From the NCBI GenBank assembly GCA_008828725.1, contig MEHQ01000453.1, positions 1 through 64,000 on the forward strand: a stretch of 64,000 nt of DNA, in the 5' to 3' direction. Position 1 is the first letter of the stretch. Every line of letters starts with the position of its first letter. The notes beneath the pieces are model-generated. The model saw only the letters and a list, made by a program, of their open reading frames with translations. It had not been told where the DNA came from and ran no database searches. This DNA is from Saccharina japonica. Taxonomy: Eukaryota; Sar; Phaeophyceae; Laminariales; Laminariaceae. Both the position numbers and the translations under genes were made by a program. This document shows, one piece after another, positions 22,748 through 34,104 of the stretch.

Positions 22748-24123
22748 CATCTGTCGCGTACTGTACTTGTACAGCAGTAGTAGCTGAGTAATAATACGCT
22801 GTACATCAGCAGTAGTATTAATAGTACTAGTACAGTACAGGACACCAACTGTAATAAGAAACAGGAATGCTGGCCCAGGATGGATTTCTTATTTGAGAAT
22901 GGGTGCGTTCTAGAAACTACACTACGAGGAGTACGAGTCCCTAATTTCTTATTTTCCTGTACGTACATCTCACTTCGTAGCCTGCCTTGCTTTTTCTGCT
23001 CGTTTGCTGTACGTACTCGTGTCTCGTGTGTACTATTAATATTAATATTAATACTTTACAAGTCATATACACTGCTGATGTACTACTCAATGCTCGTACG
23101 AGTCTATATATGGTTGGAACAAAAGAACATCGGTGAGTTCAGACTGGTTCGGGACTCCCCGAGGATAGGCCCAACGTCGCAGGCTGGGTGGTGAGCGATA
23201 GCAACAATCAAGCGAGCGTTGGACATGGGAACCGGGCAAGTTGGCGACTATCGACGTATCGACACTCTTTGTACTCTTCTTCAATCGTACTTGCAGCAGT
23301 AATTCCCAGTGGATTGAGATAGTGCCTGCTGTCCCAAGCTGAGGCTTCCAAGCGTGCGGAAACAACAAACACTTCAAACAAACCCAGCGTTGCCACAATA
23401 TCAAGGGTCTCGGCTCAGATCGCACCTACTACGTATAAAAACCTCAGCGTGTGGGTGGCACATCGCATACCTACTGCTGCAGTACCTGGTGCATGGTTCG
23501 CGATAACGTCGGAGCAAAGAGCAAAGAAAGCCAAGCAGGAAAGAGCAAAAAGAAGGAACTTTCCCGAGGTTCTCGATTCTCGATCCAAAACAAAGAAATG
23601 GACGCAACAACGCTATATAACGTTACTTCAGAGCCCATGAGTACTCATCCCTCGGCGAACATACCAGTGTAATGGCGGCCGCAGTCCACGCAGGCTCTTT
23701 AACGGGTCCCGGCGTCAGGGTAGCAGCAGAAGAGTTCGGAGACTTTCGTTCGTAACGGTATATCGTCGTGTTCGGCAGTTCGTTCTGTGACTGAAAACGA
23801 GTGAAAAGCGGGATGTTCAAGAATCCCCTATTTCCCGTATAAATAACGCAAAATATTTCTAGAACACCTCCGACTCCCATTGACTCGTAACTCGCAAGGA
23901 ACGACTCCAACCTCCAACAACTCCGGCCGCGCACCACGGCCTCTAGCTACATCTCTTCGACTCGAAGACCTCCGTAAGACTTGTGGGTTTCCGTATATTG
24001 CAATTCACATAAGGCAGAAAGGGCGAGGAGGCAGCCATCGACTAGGCAACCGGCCTGTGTTTTTGTCGATTTGGCGCTAGTCTAAAGGTCTAGCCAAGCG
24101 ACGCCAGCAACAGCAGCAGCAGC
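22748..24123. other. Upstream region of the RBM22 gene
   Basis: No exon was recognised. Palindromic ATTAATATTAATATTAAT runs near 23035. The last 60 bases before the start codon (CAGCAACAGCAGCAGCAGC) form a CAG-rich leader. I cannot place the transcription start. Confidence 0.4.
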
Positions 24124-25911
24124 ATGGGGGAGCGGGGGTATCAGCTGAAGGGGGGCAACAACAAGAAGGCGTGGGAGGAGTCAGACTTCCCCATTGTATG
24201 CGAAACATGCCTGGGAGACAACCCCTACGTCCGCATGACGAAGGAGCCGCACGGGAAGGCTTGTAAGATCTGCGAAAGGCCATACACGGGTGAGTGACTT
24301 CTGGGTGGCGTCGTATACATTGCAGCAGTAGTACTGCCTCGGATCGTCGTCCAGTCCAGTGGGCAAAGTACTCGAGCAGCCTCGAGTATTGTGTACCACG
24401 AGTACACGCTACCAGTATTCTGCTACCTCTGCTGTTGTAGCGTCATACCTGGTACACCAGAGGCACCAGGTATACCATTACGAGAAGTACCTATTACGGT
24501 GTGCCTTGTGTCCATTTGTTTATTATTTTCGAGGGCGACCCCCCAGAAAACGATGGCCTGAAAGGTTAAGGTTGTCGTGGCCGCATGAGCGGTGCTTGTG
24601 CTTACACCGCCTTATCATGCTCGCACTCGTACAAAAGAAGTGCTTCAGGTTTGCTCCTGAGGTAACATCCGCACAAACGTCTTCTCTCGACTCTCGACCG
24701 AGATGGTGACACTAAAGTTGTAACTATAAACTATCCGTATAATGGCCCAGATGTGCCGCTGTCCGTGGTTTCACCTAAAGCTGTGTCCACACGAGCTTCG
24801 TACAGCAGTAGAGTGTGACTAAAAGGTATTATGAGATCAACAGCAGCGTCAACAACAATACCCGTAGGTATATACCGGTACACAGCAACAACATCAACAA
24901 CAACGACAACAACAACAACAGCAGCATCAACAACAACAACTTTATCACCAACACCAACAACTGAGGTATGGTACAGCAGCAGTGACAGAGTACTGCTGTG
25001 AGCTCGTCGGCTGAAGAAGCGAATGTCCTCTAATAGCATGCTCTAATAGCTGCCAGGAAAGGACGAAGACCTATATATGTGCAGTATCACGATTGTCCCC
25101 CTCCTTCGACGACAGACGACAGGCGACCAAGCCGCAGACGACAAACTACTGTAGCGGTGACGATGACAACGAATCCACGACTTGGAACACAACCGTTTCG
25201 AGTCGAACACATGCAGCGATCGATTATACTGCTGTACTGCACACAAGGAGACGATGTATTGATATCAATATACACGAGTACTCGTATTCATAGCTGTCAA
25301 CCGTCCGTGTTCGAACGGACGACGTGGGCCCGTCGACAACTAACTGCTGTGATATCGTAAGCACATTAGTGCTGGATTTCGAACGAGACTCGGGTTCGAT
25401 TATCGATATCAGAATCTATTAATAGTTGGATACGATGCCGATATATAAAGAAGTAAACCAGTCGATACAATTTCGATATGAGATACCAGGTATATACTCG
25501 TATATACATCGAAGCTTTCGTTCAGTGTCAGCATAAAAGGATTAATAGATAAATAGCACGGGGATGGAGGGCAAAATACCTTCGATACGACATGTCGAAA
25601 GTTCACATATATGATACATCGTCTACAGGCCTGTAGCTAGACACAAGGAGACGGTGTGGGATGGCTGTCGAGCCTCTTCAAAACCGAAGGCGTGAGCCCA
25701 TCGAGAACCTACTGTACACCGCCTGCAGCTGCAGAAATGTACAAATATCGTCGCCGCGTTCGTCGCCCGCGCCTTTATCATCTCACCATACCACCATATC
25801 ACCAAGGGAGGGGAGGAGGACGACGACGACATATGTAGGACATGCGATACTTGCTCCCATGCTGCTTATGGTACGCAGTGTGAACACAAAGCTACGACTG
25901 CAGTGTGACGT

Positions 25912-25945
<34 letters not shown>

Positions 25946-28900
25946 AGTTGCTGCAGTACCTCGCACGTATCATACGCGTGCTTCGTACAGCAGCACGAGT
26001 GTAGCCTACTAGAGCTGTGCTATTATTCCTTTATTTCATTATTACAAGGATTAACCTGGCGTCAGCGCGTGGTGGGGTGTTTGCCAAGCTGTATTAGCTC
26101 TACGAATCTAGTGATAGATTTGTGCCAACGGGACGAAGGGAGTAGGAATTTGGTTCGTATTGATACGATTGAACACAAGTCTCTCAGATGGCACCTCGCA
26201 CGTCGCTAACGAGCTGCGTCCAAGGTACAGCAGGTACCACTGTAGGTCCAGCAGTAGGTATCATAGCCTCTTAATGGCGAGATCAGGGAAACGGTATTTG
26301 AGGGACCTTCAGGCCGACTCTTACGGGATCGGAATCCAGAAATGATTTTTCAACACCTTCGCAGGCTTTTTCTCCCGGGGACGCTAAAAAACGTCCCCTA
26401 CTATCTCAACGAGCCATTGGTCAATTTTCGAGAGGAATCTAGTGATATTGGCCGATTTAGCAGGCTCGAATTTCCAATGGATGGCCAACTCAGGCCAATA
26501 GGCCCTGTTTCGATTATTTTATCGAAACCGGGTAAAAAATACGAAACAGGCGGAGTTGGCCATCCGTTGGAATTTCGAGCCTGCAAAATCGGCCAATACC
26601 ACTAGATTCCTCTCGAAAATTGACCAATAGCTCGTTGAGATAGTAGGGGACGTTTATTAGCGTCCCCGGGAGAAAAAGCCTGCGAAGGTGTTGAAAAATC
26701 CTGTTTTGGATTCCGATCCCATAAGAGTCGGCCTCAGTGCCGGTATCTTAAAAGGGACTACTCGTACCTATGTAGTTTACAGCAATTGTGTTTCAAACCG
26801 TTACGTACGTAGCCGGTGCCGGTACTCTATGCCCAACTACTGTACATCTGACCGACAATCAGTCACGACATACCATCTGACAAAAACAAGCACTCAATCA
26901 CGACATCGCATCTGACCAAGCACCCAATCACAACATCGCATCTGACCAAGCACCCAATCACAACATCGCATCTGACCAAGCACCCAATCACAACATCGCA
27001 TCTAACCAAGCACCCAGTCACGGCACCGCATCTGACCTACAGTAGCACCCAATCACAACATCGCATCTGACCGAGCACCCAATCACAACATCGCATTTGA
27101 CCTAGCACCCAATCACAGCATCGCATCTGACCAAGCAGCCAATCACAACACCGCATCTCACCAAGCACCCAATCACAAAATCGCATATCGCCAAGCACCC
27201 AACAACGGCATCGCATCTGACCAAGCACCCAATCATCGTCACATCGCTCGTGCACACCGCTACGGCCATGCTACTCGTATCGTGTATGTATCAGTGTTTC
27301 GCTGGAAGGCTGGTACGCAGGGGCGCATCAAGAGTACTCAGCTGTGCCAAACGTGCGCGAAGCTGAAGAACGCGTGTCAGACATGCGTACTCGACCTGCA
27401 ATACGGTGAGAACCCACCTCTTTCATCATCACGTTGACCATGACTTTGAGCGTCACTAGCTATTTATGTATTTATTTATTGGGCCTACCGCAGGTATTGG
27501 GACCCGGGTATCGATAAAGGCCGTAGTATCACTTGTTCATTGTACGTATACTGTATACGGCATAGTGTGCGGCATCGCGAGTATGCATTTCGGATGCATG
27601 TCCAACCCAGCAGGTTTTCGTAGCTGCTTCAGGCGGTCGCCTTTTATTTTGTACTACCCTGGTAAGGTATATCGACGCGTGAACCGCCTGAGGTTCCCAA
27701 GGGGTTTACCGGTTCAATGCAAATACAGTAGCACATTGTTGATTTTGTAAGGTGCAGTACCGTACTTGGAGCACCCGATATGATACATCGTTGGGTTGCT
27801 TTTCCCATGTTACCGTACTACGACCGAACCGAACATTATCCAGTGTTGCTGATTTGTTGATATACCGTGACGCTTTTTTCAATGCGTCTGCCTCGAGGCG
27901 TTGTTCCTCGATGCCTTGTTTCTGGGGTAAGATAGCACCATTTACCTGGTATAGCGTAGTATAGCTGTCGCTCTATTTATAGGAACTTGAGCAACAGGAT
28001 GTTTTGTAGCTGTCGTCAACTTAGTGTGCCTTGGTGTTGGTGTTGGTGTTGGTGTTGGTTTGTCGTGATCGGTCGGTCGAAAAAGTCGCAGGTCCTATTG
28101 TAGCTTGCTGCTTTGCTATAATTGGTGGTCGTAGAATTGGCCTCAGCCAAACGGAAAGGGGTCTCTATGTTTTGGCGCGGCGTGTATTTTGTAACAACAG
28201 CACGCATTCGCTCAGCATAATACTACTACTGTTGTACCATACAGTAGATACAACAAGGTGGAGTCAGTACAGTAGTGTTGCTCAAATGGATGTCGGCCCG
28301 AGTAACATACTGATCCGCATTGGAATGCGCGGCTTTAAAGGACGAGATTGAAAGGCGGCAGGAACCGGGGTAGGATTGATCGGGAGGGAGAGAAATGTTA
28401 CGTACAGTAGTATGTACCGTGCGACCCCAGGGTTGGAGTCAAAGTCCACGACATTGATAGTGCTAGTTTTTTCAGTTGTCCGTCTTCATATATACCAGGT
28501 GCCTGGTACCTTGCTCGTGTTTATTTGCGTGTTCGTCTATCATATATATGAAGTATATGAAGTATCTCTATATTGGACTCGAAACCACCAAAACGGTCAA
28601 AGCTCTGTCCCACGCCTGAATGCTCGCGACACAAGAGACCGCCGCCCGCTGTAGTATTGTGTACGTGCCGGTACGTACTACTTCCACCTGGCTTCTGTTG
28701 CGGCAAACGGTGTACGTCGAAATTAACGAGCCGTGTTCCCCTCTAGTCAGGTTTGCATATGCGGTATGTACCATGTTGTCCTTCATTGGCTGTTTACGCA
28801 CGTACGAGTGTAGTTCCACCTGCCTTTTGTTCCACTGCTGCGGCAAATGATGTTCGTCAATATCACCGGGTCGCTTTTCCCTCTATGCCATGTGCCATGT

Positions 28901-31900
28901 GCAATGCGCCACGTGCTTATTTCGTGTATCATGTTGTCTGACCTTGTCTGTAGGGCTGCCCGTGGAGGTGCGCGACAAGTTCCTAGCAGAGGAGGACAGG
29001 CTGGAAGTGCCCGGCAGCGATGCAAACCGCGAGTTCATGACGCAGGTTCACGAGAAGCAGCTAGCCGAAGGCGGTAACCCGTACAGCAACAAGCCCCTCA
29101 ACCAGAAGGTAGGGTAACATGGGCATCTCTACTGTAGTAGCTACTTAAGCAGCCATCTTCGACCTGACCTGTGACGCGTTTAAATAACGTGTATAATGCC
29201 CTTGTCGTTTTGGCTTTGGTTGTATCCACCATTTTCCCCTAGCCTTCTGGAACTGCCGTGATCCTAGATGCTGTGCATTCCCTTCTCGCCCCCGGTATTA
29301 GGTTTGCCTTATTCGCCTTTTTTCCATCGCGCAGAGGGTTCAGCATTGACATTGTTAGCATTGTTAGCACCGATCGTCGAGTTTCATCGAGCTTACCGTA
29401 TATACTGCTGTGACGTCTTTGACGTGTACCAGGTATACCGTATACTGCTGCATTGAAGTCATATTAATATGATGATAACATGATAAGATCATAGCACGCA
29501 CCCTCGGGCGAATTTGGAAGGTAAATTTTTCGACAACGACGTCTATGGGAAGATATATTACCAAGGTCCAAACGCGAAGCGATTCGTCTATGGGAAGATG
29601 TATCGACGAGATCTTTCCAAAGCCGCGTTTTGGTTGTGTGTGATCCCCTGGGTTTGGAAAAGAACAAACCGAAGTTCGTCACAGAGGGTGTGTTATCAGA
29701 TCTTATCTTATTATTAGCTTCAGCTGTACCGCTAACCCTTGATACCTTGAACATGTACTGCTGACCCTTGATACTGACGACCTCTGATACATTGGAGTTG
29801 TACGGTTGTACTGCTGCCGGCCCTTGAGCTATTGTTTACTGCTGCGCTGTTGTGCTGCTGATGGCTTCAACTTGTACTGATGTACTGCTGGCCTTTGGTT
29901 CGCGTGTGCTGATATTCTCCTGACCTCTGATACCTTCAACGTGTATTGTTATTGTACTGCTGACCCCTGATTAACCTATAGATTGTACTACGGTAGGTAT
30001 GCTATACTGGCATACTGCTGACCTTTGATTTAGTTGTGCTCCTGTACTGACGACCTTTGATCAAATTGTACTGATGTACTGCGGACATTTGACTAGCTTG
30101 TGCTGCTGTTCTGCTGACCTGTCACCTCCAACTTGTACTGTACAGTAGAACTACACAGCGGCCAGCGACCCTGGGATTTCGAAGCCTAAACGGCTGTTCA
30201 CGCTTTATATACTGTTGACCCTGGCACTGTTATGTTGTTTGTGTGTACTGGACTCGCGTATGCTTATACGTCGCTGTTGTGTGCATGCCGCGTCCCACGT
30301 CCTCATGCCATATGCCTTATCGTATGAATGTCTTATCGTACGCATGGCTTATCGTACACATGCCTTAACCTACGCTTGCCTTATCGTACACATGCCTTAT
30401 GGTACGCATGTCTTACGGTACGCATGGCTTATCGTACACATGCCTTAACGTACGCTTGCCTTATCGTACACATGCCTTATCGTACGCATGTCTTACGGTA
30501 CGCATGGCTTATCGTACACATGCCTTAACGTACGCTTGCCTTATCGTACGCATGCCTTATCGTACACATGGCTTATCGTACACATGATTTATCGTATACA
30601 TGCCTCGCCGTACGCATGGCTTACCATACGCATGCCTTATCGTACGCATGCCTTATCGTACAGACGCCTTATCGTACGCATACATTATCATACACATGGC
30701 CTATCGTACGCATGCCTTATCGTACACACGGCTTATCGTACACATGCCTTATCGTACCGCAGCTGCTCCGCATGGCACGGTCAACGCCTTACTACAAGCG
30801 AAACCAGCCTCACAAATGCTCCTTCTACGCCAAGGGAGAGTGCAACCGAGGCGCCAAGTGTCCTTTCCTGTGAGTGCCCCACCGCCGCCGTTTTTTGTTG
30901 TTTTGTTTTCCACCCCGCTTCCTTTACAGTATTAAAAGTCGTAACCCACACCCTGGGTCACATATGTATAGTAGGCTCTTCTCCCCCTTCCCCACTACGG
31001 TCCATGCCTTGCATTTTTTATCGCGATAAGACTAATGCCCGTTATTTCCTCGTCGACTCGCGTCGATTTATGTGAGACATCTCAACCACGGCGACCGTTT
31101 TGAGGTGTCGCAATGCGTATAGTATCGTGTTTGGTTAGTTCGGGTGCCACCATTGATTGCCTCGCCAGGAGATTGATTTGACTCGCAAGAGGTATGTTTA
31201 TGTTATTTCAGCGCAATAGCTATGTTTATGACCCGCACCCACATATTGGGGGGGGGACAAATTACTTGAAATTAGTGTGGGGTCACTTTTGCAGTGGTAA
31301 AAGGGTATAGCGCTGGTGCCGCCGATGGTTGTCTCCTGAGCCGACTACTGCCTCGCGAGGAAGCCCTATATTTTGAGCAATTCAGAGCATCCTTCGGCCC
31401 ACGTTCGGGGTAGCACATGTGTATAGCTCGATGCCATGGCTGCTTAGCTCGAACCCCACGCTTGGTTGTGCCGCAAGTGGGTCGGTTGAGAGCGTCCCTT
31501 ATACTGTAATAATGAGTAACACATCACAACCCCTGGCACGGGTTTCGGAACCGAATTTCTCAAAACCATGGCGGGAGGGTTGTACACAACGAATCGCTCT
31601 TGTCGAAACCACAACTTCGAACTTCGTCAAAATCGTCCGAGGGCTGAAGGTGTCTTATCTTACTAATAGCATCCCGAGCTCGTGCCCAAACCAACTATAG
31701 CGTGCGAGGCCTGGAAGTACGGGTATACGTATAGGATTATGCTGCCTGCGCCCGTGCCCTATGAACTACTTGCTTTGCAGTCATTGTGTCATCCCCCAGT
31801 GGCTCACTAGCCGTTGCTGTAATCGTCGCTTTTTATCGTCGAGTTTCCCCTGTGAAGTGGCAATCGGGTGAAGTGCCTTATATTCAAGTAATATACCGCG

Positions 31901-34049
31901 ATATACCGTATATCGCCAAAATATAGAATCCGTCGGCGCTAAGTGCAGAGAGAGAGAGAGAGAAAGAGAGAGATGCGCGGAGAATGCGGCGGGAATAATG
32001 AATCGACTGCCCTGTAAAACGATGACGGTCTTAATACATGGCCTTCCTTGTCCACGACCAAATGGTTGAAAACCACTCCTACTACTGTGTAGACATTACC
32101 TCTACACTGATTCCAGTCGTAGTTTAAACAAGAACACACAACACGCTGATTCCAGTCGTAGTTTAAACAAAAAACACTACACACTGATTCCAGTCGTAGT
32201 TTGCACAAAAAAATGGCTGTGAAGAGCTAACAGCAGTGCCCACTCACCCACCCACTCAACCATTGTCTGTGTTACCCCCCCCCCCCCCGATCGCCAACCA
32301 TGGGATGCGCTTATCTTCCTTCAGGCACGAGATGCCGACAGACAAGGCCGACCCGTTGGCCAACCAAAACATTCGAGACCGATTTTATGGGCAAGACGAC
32401 CCTGTGGCTGCCAAGATGATGACAAGACAGGACGAGATGCCCAAGCTAGAGCCTCCGGAGGACGAGGGTATCAGCAGCCTCTGGCTCGGCAACATGGCCG
32501 AGCACATAACACCAGAGGTAGGGATGATATGAACATACTGTAGCTGTGTTTTATGTAGAGAAAGGTATGGATACATACAGTAGGTGCATTTTCCGATGCG
32601 CCCGCGTACTTTCTCTACATAGTCTGCCTTTTGTTGAAATAAACGTTATTTGTGACGGATGCTTCAAAACTACGATCCAACGATTCGACACGTTAACGAG
32701 CAGCCCGACACGTAGCATACGTGTCAAGAGCTGTCAGCAGGTTGGTCTCGGCTTATTCCTTGGGTTCGGTGGCTTACTGGGAGGAAACATAGAAAAGGTA
32801 GTATTAAATAGTAGCTGGTGTATGTAGTCGTGTAGGGTATCATTGCACCATTGCACCGAGCGGGAAATTCATAAAGGCGGGGGGGGGGTCGCGTTCATGC
32901 TTTGGGATGTACAGTAATTAGCTTGCGTCAGCTTTTCCTTCCCCATACGGGACACTCATGCTACGTATACCCAAGAATGATATCACCCTTGCACTATACT
33001 TTAGAAAGTATACCAGATATCACACTAAATCCAAGTAGTTTGTCCCAAAAATAACTGGTAGGAAGAGCGGTGGTCCTTTTTAACCGGGGGCGCAGGCATT
33101 AATCCTGCCTGCCTGGCTGGCTGCATGCATCCTCCTCTTGCCCGCCTCTTTCATGATGCACACACATCATGCCAACACTGGCCGTTTTTTTTTGTTGTCT
33201 CACTTTCTTCTCGGGGCTGTTGTCGCACTTGAAGTATTCCAGGACCTTCACGACGCTTTCACGCACTGACCGTTGTCTGCTGCCTCACTTCTTTGCCTCA
33301 CTGGTTGTTGTCATGTTTCAGGACCTTCGCGACGCGTTCTACAGCTACGGGGAGCTGCGCTCCATCCGGATAGTCCCCGGCAAGGACTTCGCGTTTGTGC
33401 AGTTCACCACCAGGCAGGCGGCGGAAGCGGCGGCAGAGCAGCTGTACAAGGTACGATAAGCCTTCGTGCATTTGTTTTTACCTGCCCCCGGGAAACGGGG
33501 CAACATAACAACCGAATTTTCCTATTAATAATGGAGAATTGCCTTTCCGTTGAGAATGAAAATTGATTTTAGTAGTTTGTTGTTTTTCACGAGTTGTATT
33601 TCGCTCAAAATAAAAAAAGTTAACCTAGAATATATGATATGTTCCTCGATGGTAGGTATCGATCCACGAAATAAAACCCAAAATCAATCTTGACAGGCTA
33701 TAAAACAGAGGATGTTAGGGAATTGGCATTTATGGGCAAGGGGCCTCGCCCATAAATCCAGATTTTCTTGGATCGTCGATATCTTGAGACTGCCGATTCC
33801 GATTTCGATTTGTTTTGTGTCATGGACGGCTGTCACAACTGACAATAGTTTACAGTATAATTTTTGACTGTGAGGGAAGTACATCTCTTACAATTCAAGA
33901 AACAATATTTTCGATTTTCATTATCATCGGAAAGGCAGTTATAAATTAGGAAAATCGGCTGTTACATGGTGTTTCGAGTGGAGGGGGAGACGGCGGGGGG
34001 GGGGGGGGGGGGGGGGCGTGGTCGGCCGCAGGCGCGGGGGGGTGATGGT

Positions 34050-34104
<55 letters not shown>

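Larger units (their letters stand above)
24290..27294 (+). other. RBM22 intron 1 (3.0 kb), repeat content
   Basis: It contains a CAA-type microsatellite (24884-24960), a (CTG)n run (25917-25942), the T4 foldback copy (26311-26734) and a 30-bp minisatellite (26865-27240) ending 54 bp before exon 2. No other exon is seen. Confidence 0.75.

Noticed and set aside
27037-27255. 72-codon minus frame with repeated [10 protein letters not shown]
   Set aside because: Direct translation of the 30-bp minisatellite.
30215-31075. Several overlapping + frames of 60-195 codons
   Set aside because: Produced by the stop-free 16-bp minisatellite; only the part from 30763 to 30869 is exon.
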